From Hippasteria phrygiana (Eukaryota; Echinodermata; Asteroidea; Valvatida; Goniasteridae), in assembly GCA_037893225.1 (NCBI GenBank), contig JAZGUH010000141.1:124001-188000 (forward strand): DNA of 64,000 nt. Direction: 5' to 3'. This document shows, one piece after another, positions 1-11,789 of the stretch (position 1 is its first letter; every line of letters starts with the position of its first letter). The translations under genes and the position numbers were made by a program. The notes beneath the pieces are model-generated. The model searched no databases and was not told where the DNA came from. It saw nothing but the letters and a program-made list of their open reading frames with translations.

Positions 1-1
1 T

Positions 2-3000
2 GGTGGGGAGTTGATCTTCTACTACCGGCCACTGGGTGACCGAGCGGCCTACATCCAGGTGTGGATGGCTCTGATCATCGGCCGGACGGGTGGGGCTGCT
101 GTCATGGCCATAGGCTTCGCCTCGCTGCTGATTTTACCGTTATATCCCAGTTGCCTGGAGAGCCCGAAAGGATTGATTCGCATCGTTGCGGTGATGACAC
201 TTTGTGAGTGCTTTTGTTTTCAGCCAAGTATTAGATTTTAATTACGGTACCATTGGTATTTTCCCAGCAGTTTCGAAATACATGTTTATTTGATGTCTTT
301 CATATCCATTATTTACGAAAAGCAACTATTAGGCCTACATATCCCATATAATATGCCTGAGTCAGATTATTCTTTTTTGCTGTAATGAGCAAAAAACATG
401 GTACTTTAGTCTAGAAGCACGATCAAGATATTATTTGAGCTTCCTCCCCCAGCTGTAGACCGCAAACAAGCCACACCCCTCCATAGTACACTTTAAAAAC
501 TGTGGTGTTAAATTAACACCATGTGGTGTTTATATTTTGGCAAATGGTTCAATATAGATACCACACGGTGTTAATTTGACACCACAGTTTTTGCAGTGTA
601 GAACTACAGATTGAGTGAAAGTTTGAACGCTTCTTGTTCGAGACCATTGAGAATTTCGTCAAAAAGCGTTCACGCAAAATCATTCATCCAATTAAATATT
701 TTGTCCACTTTAGATGAATCATGTCACTGTTCTTTGCAGGTGTTTTGCAACCTGTGTTGTTTGTTGTCATAAACATTTATCTCTTTGCAGTGGCATTGTT
801 TTACCTGAACTGTGTGAGCGTCCAATGGGCCCTTCGTCTGCAAGTGATCTTTACAGCCATCAAGATCGCTAGTCTGCTCTTCATTATTCTAGCTGCTTTC
901 TTAACCATCTGCCAAGGTGAGTCATATTATTACTACTCGCTAGATTAAAAGAGAAAAAAATGTTTTGAGAGTGAGTGTCATTGTCACAATTATTTCTTTT
1001 TAAGGAATTATGTCATCCAGACAAGCCACAAGGGAGACTGTCGATTTTCTTTGTACAGTCTCCGGGCTGATGAATGGGTCCCGCGAGCTTGAGTTTTAGA
1101 CCGTGTCCGAATTACTTGGCTACGCAGGGGCGAATCCAGGATTGTTTGCGGGGGTGGTTTCTGATATTTTTAGCAGCGTCGCATCGCAGACGGGGCTCTA
1201 TAAGCAATAGCGTTGTTCTTCTTCTTGTGCCAATTTAGTCACGTGACACTTTTCCTTGACGGAGCTCTCACACACGCAAAGTCTATGAGACCGCAAGCTG
1301 TACTGTGCATGTGTCTATGACGAAACTGTCACACAAACAAGTCACCAACGCGACAACGCATGGCTCTTGCACGAATTCGTGCTTATTTGTCGTACATTTG
1401 CCCAAAAAGTTGACTCCCAAAATGTTTCGCCTGCGAACAAAATTTTACAAGCTGGGGGGGGGGGGGGGGGGGGCACTTTTTCAACGTTGGTGCGCCATTT
1501 AACCTCTTTGTTTTGTTCTTACCCGTACACGCAAAATAAGACCTTTACAGGGTTTTGCTTTTCTGGTTTGCAACTTTAGGCGTAGGCCCTTACAAGCGAA
1601 ACAAAATGGCAACGAGCGGGGGGGGGGGGGGGGGGGGGGTTCGACCTTCAACCTCCCCCTGGATCCGCCCGGCTGCTACGGCTTGAAACACACACGTCTA
1701 CCATAGACATGTGTGTAATTTCAAGCCGCAGCCAAGTACATTTGTAATTCGGACACGGACTTAATATTACTCATTGGTCTGAAAATCTGCAAGCATGCGC
1801 GTAAATTAATGAAATTTTGAGAATACGAAATTCTCATGGGACAAATGAGCACGGTGTAGTAAACGGCATGGACCATTTCTCTAGAGTAAGATATAGACCC
1901 GCTGGTTTACATGATAGTTTTTATTTGTTGGACCTCATTTGCCAATAAATAAACAAAATCGCGAGGGTGTTATACATCACTGTGACAAGCGCTGGCCAAC
2001 GAGTCATTCATCATGTTATCGAAGAGATACGGGTAAAGTCCTTGTGGAACCAGCGGATATGTAGGCCGGTGGGTGCATGATGCATTCGTGGGGTCTCGGT
2101 AAACTCTGAAAACGGATTGGTTGAAAGTATGTGTGTCCAACCAATCGGATTGGTTGGACACGTATCTACCAATAATTAGTTGTTTTAACCAATACACTGG
2201 ACAAAGCTGTATATTTACTGCCGTGTTAGGCAGCTATATACAGATAAATATAGTAGGGTATCACTTTACACCTGCGGGATATAGCTCAGCGGTAGAACGC
2301 TCGCTTCGCATGCGAGAAGCCCTTGTTTTAATGAGTAAAATCGAGCTACAAAAACCCAACAAAAGCAATTTGATATTTAAAAAAAATAATGAGACACCAC
2401 AATAATTTTCAATTCTATTTTGTGAAAAAAATTATAATCGCCAAGCAGTTGCTACACGAACAAACTTCGTTTTGCTATGCAACCTAGTCTAAGAAAGGTT
2501 TTTGTTGATTTTGGCCTGCATTGTGACAAACAGGTGGCAACTTTTAAAATCAACAGGTGTTGTACTGACAGCTAATTTTGACCCTGTCATTCTTAGTTAG
2601 GCCTATGGTCTAAGTTATTCCCTTGAGTAGGCTTTTATTTTCACCTATTTCACCCAGGTAAGACCGATACTTTGCAACAGTCCATGGCCTGGAGGGTTGA
2701 CTTCCAATTCAGCAGGTTCGCCATGGAGATTTTCAGTATTATTAATCTATTCTTTGGATGGTGAGTACATATTATACAGTACAGTTCGTTAGATTATTTT
2801 TCATCTGGTATCATGCCTGGCTGCAGACGTTCATGACCATAGATCTCCAGAGTTCTCTGTTGTGAGCAGCTTTAATGAAGTGGTTGTTTGTGAGATAATG
2901 TTGAAACATACGTTGTGCGTTGACGCCCTTAACTTCTCTTTTCCTCAATTTGTCCACACTAAAAATTTGTTTCACACAAAAAATTTGTTTCACAAAACAA

Positions 3001-6000
3001 AAAAAGTAGGTTTGTTCACGCTGAAAGGGCATTATAGTGAAGACTTATTTCTTTTGAACTGAAGACAAAACTTGCTGTTTTGTGCCTAGAAAGCATGTCG
3101 ATCTCTGTTGAATGTTTAAGTCTGATTTTCTGTTGTAATTGGTCCAGGGTGGTAATTGCCTACATCGCAGAAGATATCAGGAACCTCAACTGGTATGTGT
3201 TAGTCCTTTATATGTGTGATATATAGCATTGGTAGAGCTGACAAGACTCTTGCATGCAGATTCAACATATACATGAAATAACACACTTGTTAAAGTTTGA
3301 GCTTGATCTGTCATCCGAGAAATAGTGAAAAAGCATGGTTGAAACAGATATTCGGTGCTCGTCTTTTCTTTTTTTCAACTCGAAATAAGCCACGGCGGTT
3401 TGAAGACGACAGCACTTCAGACCGAAATAGGCCAATTTCGCAGGAGGATTGGTACTGGTATGATCTTTACAGACAACAAGCTAATCGTTTTTTATCTGAG
3501 CTGCATCATGCCATTAATCAAAAAGCAACTTACACAAATATTTTGGACACTGACTTCAAAGTTGGTAAATTTAATTTACTTTTAAGTTGTTGAGGGCCTG
3601 ATTAGTTAAAATATAATAAAATATTTATAAACAATCATTACATAAACAAAAACATAAACAATCATGACATATTTAATTTAATACCTACCATGAATAAGAG
3701 GTTTGTCCAGTGGAGAGGTCACTAAATTTAGGGGGGAGGGGGGTTCACAGTTTTGGTTTTTTTTTTAGGGTGGGTACTTCTGCACGAGCTGACAGTGTCA
3801 CTGATCATTGGCGGCGGAACAGGGGGAGCAGGGGGGACATCCCCCCCAAAAAACTGTTTCCACTTTTGGCAGTTCCGCAAAAGAAAAACAAATAAAAGCG
3901 CAGCAGCCGGCCGGCACCGGCGCTACTTGCCCCCCCCCCCCCCCTTCAAAAGCGTTCCGCTGCATCTGTCACTGACCCTCCCAAATATTCCTGTTTACTA
4001 TTCCCTTCCAGGACTGTTCCCCTAGCTATGCTTATCAGCATACCTCTGATCACAATCATCTATGTATTAATCAACCTGGCATACCTGACCGTTCTTACAC
4101 CGGAGGAGGTGCTAACCCTACCAGCGATCTCTACGGTAAGTGGTTGTAGTCCGTTTCCATGAAACTGCATGTTCAAAGTAGAGGGCAAGGTAGCTCAGTT
4201 GGTGGAACACCAGTACCGTGTTTCAATGGCGATGGGTTCAACTCCCGTACTTGTAAATTGCTTTATTAATACCAGATATTTTTCCTTGTGATTGACAGGT
4301 ATTTGCACATCGTATACTTGGATATAGGTGGGGCTGGCTTATGCCCACTATTGTGGCTATCTCAACCCTCAGTGCCTTCAATGGACTTGTCATGGGAAGT
4401 GGCAGGTAGGTTTAGACTCCTGGAAAGGAACCGTTTTTTAAAGTTAAATTGGATCAATTTCTGTTTGAAATATTTATTTAAATTTCAAGTAGAGTTCATA
4501 AAATAAAATCAGTTTAAACTTACACATTAAGGCCAGGGGAATGAAAAGTCCACTAAACATTCGGAGGCATTTGATTTGTATGGCATTGCTGAAAAATGCA
4601 TAAGAAAACTGCATTTTCTACCAAAAGATATGGTCCAAATTGCAAAACATAGGGTTATTAGAATGAAAAAAAGACTGATTCGGGTTGCAGAGGTCATTTT
4701 GGAATGATACAAACAATTTGAGGACCAAATCTTCCAGAAGTCTGGAAAACGTCTCACCTGAAATCCTGAAATCCGGAAAAATTCAGAGAAATCTTACCCC
4801 TTTGTTCAGGTGTTTGTATCAATCTGAACCCCTGGTCCAATAAGTGTTATGAATCTGCCTGGCACAAAAGACTGCTAAGTAAAAATTCAACAGAGAACCA
4901 GTCAGAGGCAATATAAATCACATGCGATTTGGCTGGTGACCCGTTCTTGCTAAGCAAAACTTTAAGCCAGTTCGGTATCTCAAAGGTCAAATGTTATTCG
5001 GGATAAAATTGCTGACATGTCGCGCCATGTTACGCGAACGCCCATTCTGATTGAATTCAACACGTGCGCGTTGTGCGACCACTTTTTGCGTTCACACGCG
5101 CGCGTTAGCTCACGCGGGTCATTAGGATAAAATGTCATTGTGCACATGCGCAGTTGAAATACCGAACTGGCTTATTCTGGATCCTTGAAATCTAGCAAGT
5201 CTGGTAGTTAGTCAATAATTTCATCTCAGAATCCCCTTTTAAAAGCAGCATCTACATGAAAATTAGTGTTATACATTATAAATACCTATTCAAGAAGTGT
5301 AGTCTAAATGCCTCTTTAATATAATAATGTATTGTACATTGTGTTCATACAAACACTCAAAACTGATTTCATTTGCTCACTTATCTAAGTCTTCTTAAAC
5401 TGAATATGAAATTTAACTATCTCTCTTTTAAATTTTATCCATGTAAGTTTTGGCATGAAGATTGAAATATTTCACATTCACATTCATCAGGCTTTTGATG
5501 GTGGCATCCCGCTTACACTGTGCTCCAGAGATCTGGTCTATGCTGAGTGTCAAGAGATACACACCCACACCAGCCTTCCTGACATATGTAAGTGCAATGG
5601 GAGACTTTTGAGACGCTGGTGGCAGCAGGCCTACCGACATGCGCACGACTGGTGAGGACAATGGAACACGATTGGTATGTCTGTTGCCACCAGTGTCTCA
5701 AAAGTTTACCAATCAAACAGACTGTGCAATGGGAGGATCCCCCACCTCCCCCCCCCCCCAAAAAAAAAGTCGAGTCGAGTCGAGTCGAGTAAAAAAAATA
5801 ATACATTTTGGGGGGAAATCATTTTTGGAGGGGGATTAAAATGTGAGCTCCCCCACAACAAATCCCGGTGTGCCACTGCTCTGGACCATGTATGCACCCA
5901 GGGCATGCGCATCAACAACTCAAATAGTCTTGACTTGCTGATCTTCCGTCATAATTGTCAAGTTCTTGTTAAGATTACCCCAGATCTATGATTATAAAGA

Positions 6001-6851
6001 GGCTTGTATAGTCTTTATGTTTAATCTGTTACCACTTGGTATAACTGCAATCATCCTGATCGCTTAATATTTTGTCTAGATCCCAATCTGTCTCATCATG
6101 ATCCACATAGACAGCCTGACGATGATCCTGACCCAGCTAGCATCCTTTGGTTGGATGGCTGTAGCGATGTCCTGTATTGTGCTTCTCCTTATGAAGAGGA
6201 AAGTGCCTGATATTGAGCGTCCGTATCAGGTACGGTACTTCTTCAGAGGAAACTTAATAAGATACTAACTTTTAAAGGTCACTTTTAAATGTTCCTCGCA
6301 AAAACGGTTGGACTACGAAGAATATGTAACAAACAGTTGCTGAAACTTATGGGTTTATGACTTCTAACTACCCACCCCCGAAAAAAACCTGACAATTTGA
6401 GAGACCGCCAACATAGGGCAAGATAGCTCAGTTGGTAGAGCACCCAATGGTGGTGGAACAGTTCCGCACATGAAAAACAGAAAAGGGCAGCAGCCGGCCG
6501 GCACCGGCGCTGCTTTGCGCCAAACCTATCAAAGATTCTTAATGATCTCCAACTACTCAACCTAAAGTTCTAATTACACATTGACATTAGAATGGCCTCT
6601 AGACAGCAATTTATTGAGTGGTTTGTTTTTTCTTCTTTTGGTGGCTTCAGGTTCCTAAAGCCTTTCCCATCAGTTTTCTCATCATCAGCTTGATCCTGAT
6701 TGGCTACTCGGTGTACCTCAACCCCATAGCTGTAGTCATCACGGTAGCCATTGCTCTATCCTTCATTCCTCTGAAGACACTCGGCGACAAGCTGTTTGAA
6801 AAGAGGCCACAACTTCTACGTCATGGAGGCAAGTCACTCATGAACCACTGA
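2..6851 (+). CDS. SLC7-family (LAT-type light chain) amino-acid transporter, 3' nine exons; 5' end off window
   Basis: Plasma-membrane amino-acid exchanger of the APC/LAT family; relatives work as light chains bound to an SLC3 heavy chain. Exons: 2-203, 791-916, 2658-2760, 3148-3192, 4012-4135, 4299-4405, 5491-5587, 6080-6229, 6651-6851. All junctions are GT/AG, the phases join without a break, and the 384 codons end at TGA 6849-6851. Family landmarks are the opening GGELIFYYRPLG, then LNCVSVQWALRLQVIFTAIK, WVVIAYIAEDIRNLNW, the KRYTPTPAFLTY loop, RKVPDIERPY and a hydrophobic C-terminal helix pair. Several hydrophobic helices are evident in order; the N-terminal helix 1-2 exons are missing. 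The second acceptor could also be at 739/740, which is in frame and adds 17 residues. The 790/791 site is preferred because it keeps the family spacing between helices. The exact paralogue (b0,+AT, y+LAT, other) cannot be decided from this fragment. A candidate AATAAA near 8563 would give a 1.7-kb 3' UTR. Confidence 0.93.
1099..1760. mobile_element. TIR DNA element (MITE), about 660 bp, in SLC7 intron
   Basis: The left end GACCGTGTCCGAATTAC is repeated inverted at the right end (GTCCGTGTCCGAATTAC on the minus strand). The flanks are TTTTA and TTAATA, compatible with a 3-bp TTA duplication as in PIF/Harbinger. Two runs of 20 and 22 G lie inside, at 1454-1473 and 1618-1639. Confidence 0.6.
2276..2323 (+). 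pseudogene. tRNA-Ala(CGC)-like 5' part
   Basis: Matches the first two thirds of a tRNA-Ala: acceptor 5' strand GGGATATA, D-arm GCTCAGCGGTAGAACGC, anticodon stem CTCGC/GCGAG with loop TTCGCAT (anticodon CGC). The T-arm and acceptor 3' strand are absent, so it is a truncated tRNA or the head of a SINE, inside an SLC7 intron. Confidence 0.7.
4184..4262 (+). repeat. tRNA-derived SINE head
   Basis: A-box-like GGTAGCTCAGTTGGTGG and B-box-like GGGTTCAACTCCC at tRNA spacing, inside an SLC7 intron. Diverged copy of the SINE described at 51204. Confidence 0.5.
5592..5712. mobile_element. Short MITE beside an SLC7 splice donor
   Basis: Inverted ends: ACTTTTGAGACGCTGGTGGC on the left and, on the minus strand, ACTTTTGAGACACTGGTGGC on the right. 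It begins within about 5 nt of the donor at 5588. The same family occurs at 59216-59333, and one arm near 12870. Confidence 0.6.
6414..6475 (+). repeat. Truncated tRNA-derived SINE head
   Basis: GGGCAAGATAGCTCAGTTGG followed by TAGAGCACC, ending before the B-box. It abuts a CAGCAGCCGGCCGGCACCGG segment that also occurs at 3900, so two repeats are joined here. Confidence 0.55.
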
Positions 6852-7517
6852 TGGGTGGGGGTTGCTTTCCCCCATGGGCTAGCCTACCGCGTCCCTTTCA
6901 CATTATTATCAAATGAATTTGAAGTCAGAAATTTAGTTCTTACCTGCCGTGGCCTTAGAGGTCCCCTGTATGCAGGGGCATAGGGACACATTTTTCACGA
7001 GTTTTAACAAATCCCTGAAAACTCTCAGCAAAAAGTGAATCGTCAAATATCGAGCCTGAACATTATTTGAAATTTCATTACCGACAGCTGAGAATTTGTT
7101 TTACAATAGGCCAAAAATGCTCACTAACAGAAAGACCCTATATACTATAACAATTTTGAATAATGATTTATTTTTCTTCCGTTTGACTTTCTAGAGAAAA
7201 TTACGCTGTTTCTCCAGAAGCTTCTTTTTGTTGTCCACCAGGAATATCAGACCTACTGACTGTACGCAACTGCAAAATGATCATGGCGGCTTTACAAGTC
7301 GGTCTACATTTTTACTAATAAGTACAGCATTGCGTAGAAAGAACAACTTACTGGCCAAAATGTATCTGCTGTTACAATGTTTGTGGCTGGTTTTCAGCGA
7401 ACTGTACTTGCCAAACAAATCGGCTAAAGAATGTCATAAGCAGCTCTATGAAAATGGGCCCAGTGCCAGACAGGGGGAAATATCAAAGGACCGTTTAGAA
7501 GAGGATATTGCTGACCA

Positions 7518-7720
7518 GGGTTATTTTCACAGAGCTGTTAAGCACAAAAATATGCGAAAAGAAAGGTCTAAGGTTATCCGCCAAAACTCCATGTGGTTTT
7601 CATGCTAAGCAAAAAAAGCAGTAGACGTCGCATGAAAATTTAGTTGGTAATCCTGTTTTTACCAAGGAAAATTTTTCATGCTGAAAATGTTTGTTTTTAG
7701 CAGTTTTATGAAATTGGCCT
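7518..7720. mobile_element. MITE with TTTCACAGAGCTGTTAAGCAC ends
   Basis: The left end (TTTTCACAGAGCTGTTAAGC) and the right end (minus strand, AGGCCAATTTCATAAAACTG) are inverted partners. Same family as 45244-45467, with diverged copies near 4850-4990 and 60300-60450. Confidence 0.55.
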
Positions 7721-8726
7721 AGATTTTTTCTCAGGAGCAAAAAATGCTCAGCCAAAAGGCCCTTGTCTTGTGGAATTCATCAGCGTGTGGCCAAGTTAAC
7801 CCCTTGGGCACGGTATTTTACGGGAGACGTCAGGGTCGGTTCTGGCAGCCAAATCGAACCGCTATAATGTATTTGTGCAGTCAAGCATGACAAACAATAA
7901 TCCAACAATGGATTGAAACTGCACTTTTTTTTTTACGCCATATGGCATCATCCGTACGCAAATATAGAGCCACGGACGATTTTGAGGAATATTTACGTTC
8001 GCTGTGAGTCTAGAAACTAGTAAATAAATATAACAAGCTGAAACAAATCTTACAATTTTCTGTATTTTCAACAATAAGTTGCTTACCGTTTAAACGTAGT
8101 ATCTTTATCCGTGATAACATTTTTTTAATACAAAGTATGACTACAGATATTTATGGAGAAATAAGATTATGTACCTTTAAAATTTGATAACATATATCAG
8201 CCCTGCATTAATTTACACGTTTTTTAACGGGGACTTCCGTAAAAACAAAACAATGTTACACTGAAAATATGCATTAAAAGAGAAAAGTGTTCTCTTTTCT
8301 TTTTGAAGAAAAAGTCAGTAATAGATACAAATCCATTAAAACCCTAACTCCCTAGGGTGTGTGGAAAATCATATTGAAATTGGAGGATATAGGACTGTTA
8401 GGGCTAAAAGGCATTTCGATCAATTTTATTTTCGGATATATGCCTTCACAAATAATTTGACGCATTTGAATAAAATGTGAATCTTTTTCATAATATTTCT
8501 AACAGACCAATACATGTATATGTTAATTCTATAGTTGATTGTCAAATTTGAAAGCTTCATAATTCAATAAACATATTTATACAATGAAATACATGAGTGT
8601 CTTGATTTCATTGGTACTACTACTGAAAAACACTCCAGAATCCAGACGATAATGAAACAAAACAAAATCTGTACAAACAAATACAGAATAATTCATTAAA
8701 TGTTTTCCACGGTGATATATTTGTTC

Positions 8727-9187
8727 TTAAAGATGATGTTGAATGCTGAGAGAAGTTTGTCTCATGTTTTTTGTTTTAGGTAGATTCTGTATTGTAACAT
8801 AAAATAGCCAATTTTTTTCTGCCATGAAATAACATCTATTTTTATCAAGTCCCCTCCAACGCAGCTTGCCCGCTGATGCCACTTGTCTTAAAGTTGTCGC
8901 TGAGGGCAGCAAACAATTCTGACGTCATAGTATAAACTCTTTTCCTCCTAGTGCAAGACACATAATGACATCCTATGACATCAGAATGTTTGCTGCCCGC
9001 AGCGACGACTTTTAGATAAATGGCAACAGCGGGCTACAGGGGGCTTGATAAAACTGCTCTCAAAAGTCACTCATATTGGTTATTTCATGGCAGAAATAAT
9101 TGGCCGTTATATTTGACAATACGCAATCTACATAAAACTAAATAAAAAATGACGCAGACTTCTCTCAGCAATCAACATTATCTTTAA
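8727..9187. mobile_element. Long-arm foldback element, TTAA-flanked, 461 bp
   Basis: Arms of about 200 bp face each other around a short centre (about 8925-8980). The left arm starts TTAAAGATGATGTTGA and the right arm (minus strand) TTAAAGATAATGTTGA. The inner arm ends carry GACGTCATAG/ATGACATCAG and GCGACGACTTT/AAGTTGTCGC. TTAA on both outer sides may be the target duplication. A related copy lies at 26470-26757. Confidence 0.7.
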
Positions 9188-9540
9188 CCTGCCTGGCCAA
9201 AGATAACATGTTGGACCATGGAGGAAGGAGTGTTCCTTCCTCCATGGTTGGACCTATTCAACTGCATCCCAGTTAAAAAAAAACAACTGATATTAAAAGA
9301 ATACTTCCTTTTCTCAGTGCTGTTTTCTGACACTCCTTTCCAAAAAACCTAACACCAAAAAACCCGGGTCATCACGGGTCATGGGGTCCATTACCTTTTA
9401 CCCAATCATCTGCTGTGGAGTTCCCTGTTTGATCCAGAAAAAAGAATATTGGGACGGCAATAACTATGTGTGGGAACCAAGCTAGTACATTAAAGTCAGA
9501 CCTTGTAGGCACTTAGTGTACAATGAATGCCGCCTAGAGT

Positions 9541-9708
9541 TGTAGTCGAGTCCCTGTAAGTCCTTTCAAAAGTCCAGTCATAAGTCCTTTCAAAATACCG
9601 GTCACAAGTAACTGGATGAACAATGACAAAGGAATGCCTTTGTCAAAGCTCATTGAATAGCTTGTGATTGGAATTAGGACTGGAGGGCTTGTGATGGACT
9701 TGCAGGGC
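9541..9708. mobile_element. Partial copy of the AAGTCCTTTC hAT-type MITE
   Basis: Carries GTAGTCGAGTCCCTGTAAGT, the AAGTCCTTTC repeats and GACAAAGGAATGCCTTTGTC found in the complete copies at 43958 and 48241. The right terminus is lost. Confidence 0.55.
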
Positions 9709-11789
9709 TTTCAATTCAGGGCTTTCAAGCAGACCCAAGTGAAAAAGTAGGAGAATAGTAGGAGCAAATTTTTTAAAAGTTTTTAAAGTAGGAATTTGGA
9801 GGAAAAAATCAGGATAAAAGTAGGGCTTTTGCAGGCTTGTAGCAGTAGTTTTCATTCATAATCACCCATGTCCACAGCATGACATGCCTCATTTGGCATA
9901 TTCTGAATACGTGTATTTGAAAGCTTGCATAATTTTGTCATCGTCGTGGCAAGCTAGCAGACTATTAGGCCCTTAAGGCAAGCGAAAAGAAAGCACTCAA
10001 AAGGGAATGCAAAAAGGCATCTCATTGAAAAGCAAAAATTCATGATTCTCAAATGCCCTTATTATATATCCTGAAGATGCTCCGTTCTATTCATTTCCAC
10101 TCAAATTGCTCAATGCCCATTTTGTGCCTCTAGAAGTGCAGATTTCTACCATTTCATTTTGTTCAGGTCAAAATATTGAGACTCTGATCCAACCGAATGT
10201 CATCTTTTTCCTCAAAAGATTTGTCATTAACTGTGTACAGACGTTAGTAAAAACAAAACAAAACCGGTCATATATACATATACTAGCAGACATGTTATTG
10301 AAAGCGTGTAAAAGATACGAGCATCACTACTGAAATAGCATGATGCTTAGAGAGTTTCATTTCAGAAAATATTCACATTATCTCCATTGTTTTCCCGAAC
10401 CATGGTTGAGGACAGAGGTCTTAAATACATCAAGGTAGATCACTCGCTACCGTCCCTTCTACAGTACATCTGAAAAAAATCACTTTGAAATTCTTCGCTT
10501 CAGTATTCTTGAAACATGACAACTAATTGGACTGGTACCAAGTATAAAACTGCAAAGAAAAACATTTTGACAAGAATTCTATACAAAGCCTTTGAATAGC
10601 AAAAAATAAGAAAAAATAGCGCACACTACTTCTGCTTGTAACATTTTCTTGTAAGGTCCATAAAATTAGCACCCAGTATTTGCATTTTCAACTTTACATA
10701 TGATTTTCTTTACTAAAAAATACCATGAAATGTTGAAGTAATCAAGTTACACATCTGCATAACACTTTGTAGAAATCGGCTGCTATTAATATGAACACTA
10801 TTTTGGGAAACATGATGTAATGCTAATGTGAATATTTTCCAAAATACAATCTGTAAACTGCCCGCAAGACAGGTCCTTCCCATACACTCCTCAAGTTCCT
10901 CCCACACCCATCTTGTTCCAAAGAATAGTAAATTTTTAGAAATATGATGTCATGCTTCAAGTGAATGTTTCCGAAGTGGCAGGAATATATAACACTCAGG
11001 AGTCTCGATCCACGTCTTTTTTTAGGTCTACATTCTCACAAGCCATCACTTTGGACTAGTCATTTATCAGCAATACATAGCATGTCAGTGTAAATTTGGA
11101 AGGGTCATCGGTAAATGTGTACAGGAATATTGTATCCAGTTTCTGTCATCCTTGCAAGTTGTTCAGACACTTTTAGTTATATAGAGCACTGAAGTGTGAC
11201 ATCACTTGCCACTGTTCTGGTTCACGCGCTGCTTCACGCACTAATGTCTTTACACACGTAAAGCAAAAATACTTTATCACTTCGGTACTCCAAAGAATAT
11301 ACAACTATCATCAAAAATGGAATTAAACTACAAAAACCTGCATGACGCGAACATGACGGTACAGATGAGATTCACAACGGAGAGATGAAGATTTGTAATA
11401 ACATATGAACAACACCACACACATGTAACTGCCCACCCTTTTTCTTAATTGGTCAATGTGCATTCCATGCAGATGCGATATGGGTCAATGAAATTGGTAA
11501 GGAAAGAACGTAAACCAGTGGGCTTTCAAGGATGGTCGTAATTTGCCAGAATACCCAAACACTTTGTGCACGGCTTCAATGTGGGAGGAAACCTGGTGAT
11601 ACAAATTGCAAGCAACCTGCATGGTAGCGACATCACTGACTGCATAAAATCCACTGCTATTGCCCTTGTATGACACGTATGACACTTATGACAACTGCCA
11701 CTAGCATGTATCCAATGTGAGAACAGACAAAGACAGAGACTCCTGTGTATTAACATACTCCCTCGTCGTTTACGTGATACGGCACATGT

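Larger units (their letters stand above)
917..2657 (+). other. SLC7 intron (no coding sequence)
   Basis: Holds the TIR element at 1099-1760 with its two poly-G tracts, then the truncated tRNA-Ala at 2276. Nothing else recognised. Confidence 0.7.
6852..11789. other. Convergent intergenic region SLC7-VPS35, both 3' UTRs
   Basis: No supported gene. Contains a GAGCTG-type MITE (7518-7720), a degenerate CCCTAAC element near 8336-8410, the foldback element 8727-9187 and a hAT-MITE arm (9541-9708). The SLC7 poly(A) site may be near 8570; no VPS35 poly(A) signal could be assigned. The 126-codon ORF at 7228-7608 runs into a MITE and is not credible as a gene. Confidence 0.6.

Noticed and set aside
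7228..7608. 126-codon open frame after the SLC7 stop
   Set aside because: The C-terminal third is the GAGCTG-type MITE; no homology visible.
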